Shown here in pieces: positions 20,191-29,488 of a stretch of 64,000 bases of DNA. The notes below the pieces were generated by a model, which was not told the origin of the DNA, did not search any database, and was given only the letters and a program-made list of their open reading frames with translations. The DNA is from Lithodes maja. Lineage: Eukaryota; Arthropoda; Malacostraca; Decapoda; Lithodidae. The translations under genes and the position numbers were made by a program. Location of the stretch: assembly GCA_037953745.1 (NCBI GenBank), contig JBAKBP010000704.1, forward strand, positions 186,001-250,000, in the 5' to 3' direction. Each line of letters begins with the position of its first letter. Position 1 is the stretch's first letter.

Positions 20191-20330
20191 GTGCCACTTA
20201 TAAGGGGAGGTGGTAGTTTTTCTGGTCCCCTTTCTCCCTCGTATTAAGCCCCATTTGTTTTGAGATTATAAGACGTTCGACCCATTAGTTTGGCGATATT
20301 AACACCTTTTTCCCCATTTCGTTTCCAAGC
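20191..20330 (+). mobile_element. MITE family B, copy 9, 5' half
   Basis: TAAGGGGAGGTGGTAGTTTTTC, CCCCTTTCTCCCTCG, GAGATTATAAGACGTTCG and CCCCATTTCGTTTCC are present, then the element is cut by E-type sequence. Confidence 0.7.
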
Positions 20331-21092
20331 ATTGTTGAGTTACAGAGGTTAGAGGTTGCGATTTCTGCCCAACCTAAAATGAACGGACTATAGTCAATAA
20401 CAAAATGTTTAACCTTCACTTTATTATATTTATGCAAGTATGCCCTTATCCTCTTGTCCTTGGAACTATAGTCTATTCGCTGTAAGTAGGCGAGAAATCA
20501 TGACCTATAACCTCTGTAACTCAAAAACGACTAGAGTAATCGAGCTAATATTTCTACCATTTTAGGATGGTGATGGGCTGGTCTATCAGAGTGAGAACTG
20601 AGCGATCTCTGCCATACCCATAGCTTACTCTGTCTGCTCCTTTTACTTATATATTTTCTAGATCTCAAGTGACGGCGTCTCTAACGTGGATTGACCTCCC
20701 AATTTACCAAGATTGGTAGCCAAAGCGTCACATTTTTCCTTTGCCCCTCAACTTTCTCTTCATAATTGCTGAGGGGCACAGGGACCTGGGTGGGGCTTTG
20801 GTTTCCCGGGCTTTTCCGCACCCTCCTCAGCTCCCCGCCATGGAGTGGCTTCGGTCACCCAGGCTTTATTGTGGTCGGCAGGGAAGGTTCTGTGGGGGCG
20901 CTCGGTATGGCCTTGGCCTTGCTCGGGGCCTTGGGGCTGTTGGCCAGGCAGCTTGGGGAACAACAACAACCATTTTGGGAAAATCCAGTCAAGGAATAGA
21001 CGTGGAAATTTACAGCCAATTTGCTCTAGCCCTTTTTGAGTTACAGAGGATAGAGGTCATGATTTCTCGCCTACTTACAGCCAATAGACTAT
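20331..21092. mobile_element. Palindromic E element(s), split by a 410-bp insert
   Basis: The left arm CTATAGTCTATTCGCTGTAAG (20466) through GTAACTCAAAAACGACTAG is the reverse complement of the right arm ending CTTACAGCCAATAGACTATAG (21092). Compared with the compact copy at 25917-26131, about 410 bp has been inserted between TACCATTT and CCATTTTGGG. A further inverted E arm lies at 20331-20400 (GAGTTACAGAGGTTAGAGG). Non-coding MITE-like palindrome. Confidence 0.7.
20568..20978 (+). mobile_element. GC-rich retroposon-like insert with CCATTT duplication
   Basis: The sequence between the two E arms is flanked by CCATTT on both sides and ends with AACAACAACC, resembling a short (AAC)n tail. It is noticeably more GC-rich than its surroundings. 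A frame (20741-21094) reads through it but shows no recognisable domain. The 5' part resembles 16690-16790, so it is probably a repeat, family unknown. Confidence 0.5.
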
Positions 21093-21237
21093 AGGCATAA
21101 CTGTTCATGCTTATAGCACCACTATACTCCGTTTCATTTCATCTGATGGTAAATTGAATCCCTTAGCAGCTAATTTCTCGATACTTAATGGAAAAATATG
21201 AAACCACTATATTTCTGCATCATATAAAGAAAAAAAA

Positions 21238-21405
21238 CGACACCTAAATGGCACGAAAGGTCTTAAAATTGACAGCGAAATGGAGCTAAAGGTGTTAAAA
21301 TCGACAAACTAATGTGGCGAACATCTTAAAATCTGAAAACTAATGGGGCTAAACACGAGGAAGAAGGGAGACCAGAAAAACGACCCATCTCCCCTTCAAC
21401 AACAT
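21238..21405 (-). mobile_element. MITE family B, copy 10, partial
   Basis: Reverse-oriented 5' part: CGACACCTAAATGGCACG, AAGGTCTTAAAATTGACAG, CTAATGGGGCTAAACACG, ending ATCTCCCCTTC. The central hairpin half is absent. Confidence 0.7.
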
Positions 21406-21496
21406 CCGAAGCTACAAAATCTTCGTTATAGCCCAGTAATAAAAACAGTGACATGGAAATTTACCGCTGAAATAAAAAAAAAACTTATACCCTGTT

Positions 21497-21690
21497 CCAA
21501 ATAGGTAGGCCAGATATCGTGAACCCTAACCTCTGTAACTCAAAAAGGTCTAGAGCAAATGGGGTGTTAATTTCCACGCTTGTTTCCCTGGCTGACCCTT
21601 CCCAAACGGTACAAATATTAGTTCGATTACCCTAGTCGTTTGTGAGCTATAGAGGTTAATGTTCAAGAGTTTTAGCCAACTTATTTAATA
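21497..21690. mobile_element. Palindromic E element, divergent copy
   Basis: The arms AACCCTAACCTCTGTAACTC (21523) and GAGCTATAGAGGTTAATG (21643) are inverted relative to each other, with AGGTAGGCCAG and TAGCCAACTTA further out. The interior GGTTAAT/TTCCACGC layout resembles E. Diverged. Confidence 0.5.
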
Positions 21691-21793
21691 CAAGGTATAG
21701 TTTATATTTCGTTAACCCATTCCATATATCTATTTTTTATTAACTTCACCACAACACCAAACACCTCCAATGAAATTAATGAAGGCACATGTG

Positions 21794-21872
21794 CGATCCA
21801 CCAGGATTCGAACCCGGATTATCACACACAGATTTTTGACACCTTACCTTAACCATTACACCACCAAGACGG
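21794..21872 (-). mobile_element. tRNA-like segment (SINE head or tRNA pseudogene)
   Basis: Minus strand: box A TGGTGTAATGG and box B GGTTCGAATCC are both perfect, and the T-arm CCGGG-TTCGAAT-CCTGG pairs. The acceptor ends (CCGTCTT and TGGATCG) do not pair and the anticodon arm is irregular, so this is not a functional tRNA. It may be an isolated SINE head. Confidence 0.6.
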
Positions 21873-22258
21873 TTAAAGGTTTATGCATACGCCTACGACT
21901 TATTATCCATTCTCGAATACTGGATATTAATCTACTCATGTTCATACTCCCACCGCACCATGGTAGCCTAATGTTTAAGTGAGAGGAAAGAATTATGTAA
22001 TAACGCTTGGTGATATGCCGCTAAATTACATGTTATTTTTGTTGTTATGAAACGATTTCATTCAGCTTAGGAAGGACTTCTAGCAATCTGGCCTATATAG
22101 TCCTACCCGATGACGCACCTATAGCCTGGCTGATACTAAACCTGGTACAGTGGACCGCGTGAGCTTGAACCGACTCCATGGTTTCTTTACCTACTTTTCA
22201 CATTTTGGAGTTTTGTTTTGCTGTTCTCGGGTTCACAATGGGGCTTCGATTTTGGTCT
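21873..22258. other. No feature recognised
   Basis: Mixed AT-rich sequence. The only familiar element is AAACGATTTCATTCAGCTTAG at about 22048, which resembles the interior of MITE C. I see no gene, tail or terminal repeat. Confidence 0.5.
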
Positions 22259-22362
22259 TAAGGGGAGATGGGTCGTTTGTCTGGCCCCCTTCTTCCTCAT
22301 GTTTAGCCCCATTAGTTTTCAGATTTTAAGACGTTCGGCCCATTAGTTTGTCGATTAACAAG
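22259..22362 (+). mobile_element. MITE family B, copy 11, 5' part
   Basis: TTAAGGGGAGATGGGTCG, CATGTTTAGCCCCATTAG, AGACGTTCGGCCCATTAG and TTTGTCGATTAA, then directly replaced by MITE A copy 2. Confidence 0.75.
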
Positions 22363-22717
22363 TTAAGGGGGATCACCTGCTTTTTTCTCTCCTTTTCTCT
22401 CTTTCTCTGGCTTGTATCCATTCGTCCCCATTCAAACTACTGTTTTAAAACTTGTATCCCCATCCAGGTGTCGATTATTTCCTGGCGAGCTGTAGCGTGC
22501 AAGCATATTCTTTAAAGTGTTTTTTGACAGCAGGCTGAATGTGTAAACTTTTCGATAGCCAGATTTCTTCATAATGCTGACTCGCTATCGCTCGCCGGAA
22601 AGAAATTGACACCTGGATGGGGGTAAACGTCTTAAAACATTAGGCTGGATGGGGCCGAATGGATACAAGCCAGATAAAGAGAGAAAAGGAGAGAAAATAA
22701 GCAGGTCACCCCCTTAA
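22363..22717. mobile_element. Foldback MITE family A, copy 2
   Basis: TTAA-GGGGGATCACCTGC to GCAGGTCACCCCC-TTAA. Arms carry CTCTGGCTTGTATCCATTCG and its complement, with GGCGAGCTGTAGCG and CTCGCTATCGCTCGCC inside. It lies immediately after a truncated B copy. Confidence 0.83.
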
Positions 22718-22807
22718 GGGATCAAGATTATTGTCAAGTTGGTTGGCGCTACCTATACTGACAAACGCCCCATACTTGGTTGCAGATAAAACCAGCTAGA
22801 ATAAAAT

Positions 22808-22838
22808 GAAAAAGACGTCGCCGGTACAGAAGGGGTTA
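22808..22838. mobile_element. piggyBac-like MITE family C, right terminus
   Basis: Isolated terminus GACGTCGCCGGTACAGAAGG ending GGTTAA. The rest of the element is missing. Confidence 0.75.
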
Positions 22839-23000
22839 AGTGAGATAGACCGAAACCCCGGACGAAGTTGCAGACAAAACCATGGGCGGTGGGTGGGTGG
22901 GTGTGTCTGTTCTGCCGGTGATCGCAACCCTTGACAACTTTATCGCAACATCTCAATTGCTCGCTATGTAAACCCCTGCCTGACCAAAACCAATATTCAG

Positions 23001-23548
23001 CTAAGGGGACAGCGGTTATTTTTTGGTATATTAATTAATTGATTCATTTATATATATGTTTTGGTATATTAATTAATTGATTCATTTATATATATGTTTT
23101 GGTATATTAATTAATTGATTCATTTATATAATTTATATGTTTTGGTATATTAATTAATTGATTCATTTATATATATGTTTGGTATATTAATTAATTGATT
23201 CATTTATATATATGTTTTGGTATATTAATTAATTGATTCATTTATATATATGTTTTTAGTTTCCTCGCTAGACCTCCATCAAGCTTAGAAAAACACCCTT
23301 TAGACCCCCTTCAAGAAAAATTTGTACATTTTTCGGTAGAAACATTTCCCGGCCGAAGACCGGTTTCTCTTAAAATTACAGGCTTGCTATCGCTCGCCAG
23401 GAAAGAATTGACACCTAAATGGCACGAAAGGTCTTAAAGTTGACAATGAAATGGGGTTAAAGGTCTTAAAATCGCCAAACTAAGGGACCAAACGTCTTAA
23501 AATCTCAAAAACTAATATGCTAAACATGAGCGAAAAGGGGTCCAGAAA
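23001..23548 (-). mobile_element. MITE family B, copy 12, with internal 38-bp tandem array
   Basis: Reverse-oriented B element from CTAAGGGGACAGCGG to GAAAAGGGGTCCAG. At 23024-23262 a 38-bp subterminal unit (GGTATATTAATTAATTGATT...) is repeated about six times. The single-copy equivalent is seen in B copy 13. The remainder has CCTCGCTAGACCTCCATC, CCGAAGACCGG and GCTTGCTATCGCTCGCC. Confidence 0.85.
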
Positions 23549-23761
23549 AAGCGATTTTGTGCAGTTTAAGAAGGATCTGTGGTAGTAAAAAAGGGTTAAG
23601 TGAGATGGTTCGAACCCCATACTCGGTTGCAGACAAAACCATGGGCGGCGGTGGGTGGGTGTGTCTGTTCTCCCGGTGATTGCAACCCTTGACAACTTTA
23701 TCGGCACATCTCAATTGCTCGCTATATTATAAACCCCTGCCTGGCCAAAACCAATATTCAG

Positions 23762-24138
23762 TTAAAGGAGACAGTGGCTCTTTTTTGGTCTATTAAATCA
23801 TTGATTCATTTATTTATTTTTTTAGTTTCCTCGCTAGACCTCCATCAAGCTTAGAAAAACATCCCTTAGACCCCCTTCAAGATAATTTTTTACATTTTTC
23901 GGTAGAAAAATGTCCCGGGAGATCTCTTAAAATTACAGGCTCGCTATCGCTCGCCAGGAAAAAATATAGACACCTAATTGGTACGAAAGGTCTTAACATT
24001 GACAACGAAATGGGGCAAAAGGTGTTAAAATTGCCAAACTAATGGGCCCGAACGTCTTAAAATCTGCAAGCTAATGGGGCTAAAGACGAGGGAGAAATTA
24101 TAGGGGTCCAGAAAAAAAACTACCTAAATCTCCCCTAA
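23762..24138 (-). mobile_element. MITE family B, copy 13, full length
   Basis: Reverse orientation, TTAAAGGAGACAGTGGC to CTCCCCTAA. It has CCTCGCTAGACCTCCATC, TTTTTCGGTAGAAAAATG, CTCGCTATCGCTCGCC, and CTAATGGGGCTAAAGACG. The subterminal TTTTGGTCTATTAAATCATT is single copy here. Confidence 0.85.
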
Positions 24139-24159
24139 ACGTATATATGGCTGGCGGGA

Positions 24160-24425
24160 GAAGTGGGGTTGGGGGGGGGGGGGGTAGATTACGCATGTGG
24201 AAGGCTCTGGGGGGTAGGGTGGAAGGGTGGTGGGTTAGGGGGAAGGGGGGCTGGGGGGGGGGATTACAGGGGGTGTTTTTTATTTGTAGTTTATGTTATC
24301 ATAGGCTGGAGATGGGGGGGGGGTTGTTTTTTTATTATCGTATCGCCGCTTTGTATCTGGTTTAACAAACTTGTTCTCGCTCGCTCTTCCTCTCCCTCGC
24401 TTTCTTCCTCTCTCTCTCTCTCTCT

Positions 24426-24462
<37 letters not shown>
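24160..24462. repeat. Poly-G-rich and (TC)n low complexity
   Basis: G-rich runs (24168-24325) precede a (TC)n tract (24380-24460). Glycine- and serine-rich frames over them are artefacts. Confidence 0.9.
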
Positions 24463-24463
<1 letters not shown>

Positions 24464-24491
24464 AACCTTCACAAGAGCGCCTCCATATCCT

Positions 24492-25810
24492 TTAAGGTGG
24501 TACAACTTATGGACCCATTCCTCCCTCATTTTTAGCGATTTTCAGATGTTTCGCCTCTTTTTTTCTTTTTTTTTTTTCTCTCTTTTTTTTTCTTCAATAT
24601 TAAGACTTTTCGTGCCCTTCAAGTGTTGATTTTTTTCCTGGAGAGCGATAGCGAGCCTCTAATTTCAGAAGGAAACGGCCTTCGGCCATGAATTTTTTCT
24701 ACAATAAAATGTACAAATTTATCTTGGAAGGGGGTCTAGGGAGTGTTTATCTTGCAAGGGGGTCTAGGGAGTGTTTATCTTGGAAGGGGGTCTAGGGAGT
24801 GTTTATCTTGCAAGGGGGTCTAGGGAGTGTTTATCTTGCAAGGGGGTCTAGGGAGTGTTTATCTTGCAAGGGGGTCTAGGGAGTGTTTATCTTGCAAGGG
24901 GGTCTAGGGAGTGTTTATCTTGCAAGGGGGTCTAGGGAGTGTTTATCTTGCAAGGGGGTCTAGGGAGTGTTTATCTTGCAAGGGGGTCTAGGGAGTGTTT
25001 ATCTTGCAAGGGGGTCTAGGGAGTGTTTATCTTGCAAGGGGGTCTAGGGAGTGTTTATCTTGCAAGGGGGTCTAGGGAGTGTTTATCTTGCAAGGGGTCT
25101 AGGGAGTGTTTATCTTGCAAGGGGGTCTAGGGAGTGTTTATCTTGCAAGGGGGTCTAGGGAGTGTTTATCTTGCAAGGGGTCTAGGGAGTGTTTATCTTG
25201 CAAGGGGGTCTAGGGAGTGTTTATCTTGCAAGGGGGTCTAGGGAGTGTTTATCTTGCAAGGGGGTCTAGGGAGTGTTTATCTTGCAAGGGGTCTAGGGAG
25301 TGTTTATCTTGCAAGGGGGTCTAGGGAGTGTTTATCTTGCAAGGGGGTCTAGGGAGTGTTTATCTTGCAAGGGGGTCTAGGGAGTGTTTATCTTGCAAGG
25401 GGGTCTAGGGAGTGTTTATCTTGCAAGGGGGTCTAGGGAGTGTTTATCTTGCAAGGGGTCTAGGGAGTGTTTATCTTGCAAGGGGGTCTAGGGAGTGTTT
25501 ATCTTGCAAGGGGGTCTAGGGAGTGTATCTTGGAAGGGGGTCTAGGGAGTGTTTATCTTGGAAGGGGGTCTAGGGAGTGTATCTTGGAAGGGGGTCTAGG
25601 GAGTGTTTATCTTGGAAGGGGGTCTAGGGAGTGTTTATCTTGAAAGGGGGTCTAGGGAGTGTTTATCTTGAAAGGGGGTCTAGGGAGTGTTTATCTTGAA
25701 AGGGGGTCTAGGGAGTGTTTTTTCTAAGTTTGATGGAGGTCTAGCGAGGAAACACAAAAATATATGAATAAATAAATATATAGACCAAAAACCAAGCACT
25801 ATCCCCTTAA
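24492..25810 (+). mobile_element. MITE family B, copy 14, with ~1-kb internal minisatellite
   Basis: A B element bounded by TTAA at both ends. Its segment TTATCTTGCAAGGGGGTCTA followed by GGGAGTGT has expanded to about 35 copies of a 28-bp unit (24721-25719). Outside the array the normal landmarks are present: GAGAGCGATAGCGAGCC, CGGCCTTCGGCC, TGATGGAGGTCTAGCGAGG, ACCAAGCACTATCCCC. Total length 1319 bp versus about 370 bp for ordinary copies. Confidence 0.9.
24721..25719. repeat. 28-bp minisatellite inside MITE B
   Basis: Head-to-tail units of CAAGGGGGTCTAGGGAGTG followed by TTTATCTTG. Edge units carry GGAAGG or GAAAGG instead of GCAAGG, and occasional units lack one G or the TTT. Edge variants match the single-copy B sequence better than the homogeneous middle, consistent with amplification from the element. 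Confidence 0.95.
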
Positions 25811-25916
25811 TAATAATCATTTAAATAATATTTTTATTAGTATTATTATATGTTACGCTCACTGTACTTCATCTACACAATAATTATTACACTGTACACA
25901 ATTTGGGGGCAGGGAG

Positions 25917-26131
25917 CTATAGTCTATTCGCTGTAAGTAGGCGAAAAATCATGACCTCTATCCTCTGTAACTCAAAAACGACTAGAGTAATCGAGCTAAT
26001 ATTTCCACCATTTGGGAAGAGTCAGTCAAGGAATAGATGTGGAAATTTACATCCAATTTGCTCTAGCCATTGTTGAGTTACAGAGGATAGAGGTCATGAT
26101 TTCTCGCCTACTTACAGCGAATAGACTATAG
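25917..26131. mobile_element. Palindromic E element, compact full copy
   Basis: A near-perfect palindrome of 215 bp whose arms run from CTATAGTCTATTCGCTGTAA to TTACAGCGAATAGACTATAG, extending inwards through CATGACCTCTATCCTCTG, CTCAAAAACGACTAGAG and AATTTCCAC. Non-coding and capable of a long hairpin. Superfamily not determined. Confidence 0.85.
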
Positions 26132-26140
26132 GAATCCTCC

Positions 26141-26225
26141 TCCCCTTGTAAAATTCACCTACCAGACGAGACAGACAAAGGGGCGATGGAACGCGCTCGG
26201 ACAATAAGAATTGGAACTTTACAAC
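26141..26225. repeat. F repeat
   Basis: Matches 16838-16935 (AATCCTCCTC, CCTTGTAAAA, GAGACAGA, GGGGCGA, AAGAATT). Dispersed repeat of unknown type. Confidence 0.6.
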
Positions 26226-26298
26226 ATACATACAAAAATGAACCCTTATGTGTATAAAAAAAAAAAAAAAAAAAACACATTATAATTGTTTGAATCGT

Positions 26299-26680
26299 TC
26301 AAGGGGAGGTGACTTGTTTTTGTTCTGTCCTTTTCTCTCTTTCTCTGGCTTGTATCCATTCGGCCCCATTCAGCCAACTATTTTAAGACGTTTATCCCCA
26401 TCTAGGTGTCGATTTCTTCCTGGCGAGCGATAGCGAGCCAGCATTATATGAAGAAATCCGGCTTCGCCGGAGACATTTTTCTATCGAAAAATGTACAAAT
26501 TTAGCCTGCTGTCAAACAAAAATAAAAAATATGCTGGCTCGCTACCGCTCACCAGTAAAGAATTGACACCTGGATGGGGATAAACGTCTTAAAACAGTAG
26601 GCTGAATGGGGCCAAATGGATACAAGCCAGAGAAAGAGAGAAAATTACAGAAATAACAAAAAGCAGGTCACCCCCCTTAA
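26299..26680. mobile_element. Foldback MITE family A, copy 3
   Basis: Left end TCAA-GGGGAGGTGAC, right end GTCACCCCCC-TTAA. Long arms include CTCTGGCTTGTATCCATTCG, AGACGTTTATCCCCATC, and GGCGAGCGATAGCGAGCC with complements. A GAAATCCGGCTTCGCCGG hairpin and TTTTTCTATCGAAAAATG lie in the spacer, shared with family B's centre. Confidence 0.85.
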
Positions 26681-26723
26681 GGGGGAAGGGCTTATTTTGT
26701 GGTCGATTATTTCATGTTAATTA

Positions 26724-26965
26724 TGGGGGGGGGGGGGGGGGGGGGGGGGGGTTGTGTGGTGTGTGTGTGTGTGTTTGGTGTGTTTGTATACTTATGTTTG
26801 TGGTGTGTGTGTATGTGTGTGGTATGTATGGCTGTGTGTGTAGTGTGTGCGTGTAATTATGTGTGTGGTGTGCGTATAATTATGTGTATTTACCAATTTG
26901 TAGTATACAGGAGTTGAGCTTTTTAGGCTCGTATTGTCCCGCTTCCTGAGTTACAATTATCTAAC

Positions 26966-27012
<47 letters not shown>

Positions 27013-27040
27013 CTGTGTGTATGTGTATGGCTGTGTGTGT
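26724..27040. repeat. Poly-G, GT-rich tract and LINE L 3'-end fragment
   Basis: (G)n and GT/TG variants run to 26883. Then 26884-26968 carries TATTTACCAATTTGTAG, TATACAGGAGTTGAGC and GGCTCGTATTGTCCCGC, the inverted 3' end of LINE L, followed by (GT)n to the first core repeat. Confidence 0.75.
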
Positions 27041-27118
27041 GGGCTCTACCTTCATTGATGGACAGGCAGTCATAACCATACATAATATTGTTTACCTTGC
27101 CTAGAGTCTACCATGGGC

Positions 27119-27189
<71 letters not shown>

Positions 27190-27284
27190 CTCTACCTTCA
27201 TTGATGGACAGGCAGTCATAACCATACATAATATTGTTTACCTTGCCTAGAGTCTATACCATGGACTAGTGTGTGTGTGTGTGT
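27041..27284 (+). repeat. GT-core units 1 and 2
   Basis: Unit 1 ends CTACCATGGGCTACTG and unit 2 ends TATACCATGGACTAGTG. A (GT)n spacer of about 63 bp separates them. The same pair of end variants recurs at 44468-44698 and 63153-63583. Confidence 0.9.
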
Positions 27285-27462
27285 ATTTACCTATTTGTAT
27301 TTACCTATTTGTAGTTTACAGGAATTGAGCAGCGCTCGTGTTGTCCTGTCTTAGTTACTTTATAATCAATCCATTTTACTTAGACAAGTATCGTAATGGA
27401 TATTCCCAGTTCCCAGTATTTTGGACTAACATATCATAACTTATGTTGCCCTATTTCCATAT
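27285..27462 (-). mobile_element. LINE L 3' end (left of Gypsy insertion)
   Basis: Minus-strand 3' untranslated tail: two TATTTACCTATTTG units, TTTACAGGAATTGAGC, a GAGC...GCTC hairpin and GTGTTGTCCTG. It is cut at ATAT by Gypsy element 1. The rest of the LINE resumes at 36655. Confidence 0.8.
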
Positions 27463-29245
27463 TGTGACGCACCCAGTGCGTAGCAACGCAACCTGATTGT
27501 ACTCCTTGGTACTCCACTGTACCGTCACGGTGCGTGTACCGTGCTGGCTGCTTATATTGAGTGTGACAACGTATAACTATGTTCTTTGTATCTCTGCAAA
27601 GGTCTCGTCATTTGCTAACCAGTGGTGGGTTTTGTTTTAAGCCATGTCGAGACCTTCCATTTAATATGTAGTATCAATAGAGAAGTTGATAGATGAGATA
27701 ATAGGAATTCAGAGAGAGAGAGTGAGTTAGACTTCAGAGCGAGAGGGTAGCAATGGTTGCCAGACGTATGGACCGGTTGGCAGCCCTGCGCTTATAGCTA
27801 GGTGCGACAGGGTTGGTAGTACATTGCCGCCTGCATATGCTGCCTGGCTGCCCATGTTGTCGGACAGCACATTGCCTGGAGGCTCGCTGTGTGCTCTATG
27901 ACCAGGTTGCCTAGAACCTTTGAGATTCTAACATCCCTTGCCCTCTCTCCCAATTTCTCACGGTTGCACTCTTTCTCTCTGACGACATTACTCTCATTTC
28001 ATTCTTCTCTCTATTTAAATGCATACCCTTCCCTTGAGGTCCTAAAGGAGTTTCAGCACTCACCTCTCGTATTACTCTTAGGACAAGCATATATTTACAT
28101 GTATTAGATTTAAGGGGTTAATGTGAACAGCGATCTTCTTGATGAGGATAGTTGGTGAACGTTCTACATGTTCACGAGTTATATGCCCAGCTCATCATCC
28201 AATTTGTGACTAGACTAGTGCCATGTGTAAGAGCCCGACCATGCCCAGGAGTTGTCTGTAGAGGGGCGAGGACTTAGCCTTGATTTGCCTACCGAGCCAG
28301 GAGCGAGTGTAGTACCAGAGACTACAGCTCGCTCGTAGTGCCGGTATAGTAGAGTAACGTAATTTATCTGTCCTTGTGTTCTCTACAGTCTTTTCCTGGG
28401 TTCTCGCTTTCGGTGCTGGGACTCGGTGTTTCCTGTGACTTGGCCTGCTAGCTAGAACACATGGGGATGATGAGTGGGTGATATCTTTATTTTACTATGC
28501 ATTGCAGCTCTCTTTAAGTTTATGTATGTAACACTTTACAGTACACATTACTCACACACAAGACAACACTATTAATACTTTCATGTATCAATTAACTGCA
28601 CTGTCGTTTTGCTGCTGTTTCCGGAGTTCTATTGCGTAGGGCGCATACGGACTCAGAGGGGAGACAGAGTGAGAGAAGCGAAGTAGCCTATGCGGTAGTA
28701 GGCTACCGGCGCAGTACTGTTGCCTGCAACCTTTTAGTTATTCCAAGTATAGATTCATTATTACAATAAGTGACTACTGTTTATGTTCCTTCCATGTGTA
28801 TTATTAGGTATCTACTGGGTCATGAACATCTTGTATGCTACATGCTAGTGCATGTTAGTAGGGGACAGTTATTCTAGTGCACGCGCTTTCAAGTAGGCGT
28901 GTACATTTGTCATTTAGCATTTCACTGTCATACCTTTAGCCTGCTTCTATTCTACATTATTAGAGGCTTAATATTAACGTAGTTTCTTGAGTATTGCATT
29001 TCTTTAGTCATAACGTAACCTATAAATGTCTGAGGGAGTTTAGCCTCATAGCCTACCCCTGTTGTACACTTTCGCCGAGTTAAGGTACCTCGTTACCATA
29101 GACGATAACTCTGTAGGGCGTTGGTGCTTTTGTTGTCTGGAGCATATAGTATTTGGGACTGGAATCGAGCGTGTCGTTGTCACATAAGCCATTTCTGTCC
29201 TACGATCAAGAATCCCGAATATGTATTGCCGATCCAGCCGTAACA
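27463..29245 (+). repeat. Gypsy 1 5' LTR
   Basis: Begins TGTGACGCACCCAGTGCG and ends CAGCCGTAACA. 1783 bp, unusually long but same length as the 3' LTR. It should contain promoter and polyadenylation signals, though I could not assign a TATA box with confidence. A 72-codon frame inside (27889-28107) is repeated in the other LTR and has no recognised domain. Confidence 0.95.
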
Positions 29246-29248
29246 AAA

Positions 29249-29262
29249 TGGCGACCTTGCAC
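29249..29262 (+). promoter_or_regulatory. Gypsy 1 primer-binding site
   Basis: TGGCGACCTTGCAC begins three bases after the LTR end. TGG pairs with the tRNA 3' CCA. TGGCGACC matches the primer site reported for tRNA-Arg-primed Gypsy elements, but the tRNA identity is inferred and unchecked. Confidence 0.7.
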
Positions 29263-29488
29263 AAGATTCAGTAGTATCCTATCACATGTTTTTTGGAGAA
29301 CTATTCTATGCTACCTAGTAGAGCTGGCTAGAATTTTCTTGCATATTGGAGGAATTTTTATTGTGTCATTATTGTATTGGTGGACTTGCAGATTGTTTCG
29401 TTGGGGGTGCCTAGAGTAGAGTCATTCAAGCATCTTTAACATTTTGTGAGTCGAGACTGCAATTAGTAATAAGCACTTCTTTTTTTTT

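Larger units (their letters stand above)
22839..24138. repeat. Tandem segmental duplication, two units each containing MITE B
   Basis: 22839-23000 and 23597-23761 share GTGAGAT, GTTGCAGACAAAACCATGGG, a GGTGGGTGGGTGTGTCTG block and CGCAACCCTTGACAACTTTATC, then ACCAATATTCAG. Each is followed at the same point by a reverse-oriented B element (23001 and 23762). The join between unit 1's B element and unit 2 falls in MITE C interior sequence (TTTTGTGCAGTTTAAGAAGG at 23553). Confidence 0.75.

Noticed and set aside
20741..21094. 117-codon GC-rich frame
   Set aside because: No domain recognised. It spans the junction between a repeat insert and an E palindrome arm, so it cannot be a continuous gene.
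21794..21872. Possible functional tRNA gene on the minus strand
   Set aside because: Box A and box B are good, but the acceptor ends do not pair and the anticodon arm is irregular.
24147..24495. Glycine-rich frames of 72-110 codons
   Set aside because: They result from poly-G and (TC)n tracts.
24721..25719. 28-bp direct repeats resembling CRISPR repeats
   Set aside because: No spacers. It is an internal expansion of MITE B.
27889..28107. 72-codon frame repeated at 35298-35516
   Set aside because: It lies within the Gypsy 1 LTRs and is duplicated only because the LTR is. No homology or start context supports a gene.
29153..29419. 88-codon frame overlapping the end of the Gypsy 1 5' LTR and primer site
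   Set aside because: It crosses the LTR/primer boundary and has no domain. The Gag start at 29489 is better supported.
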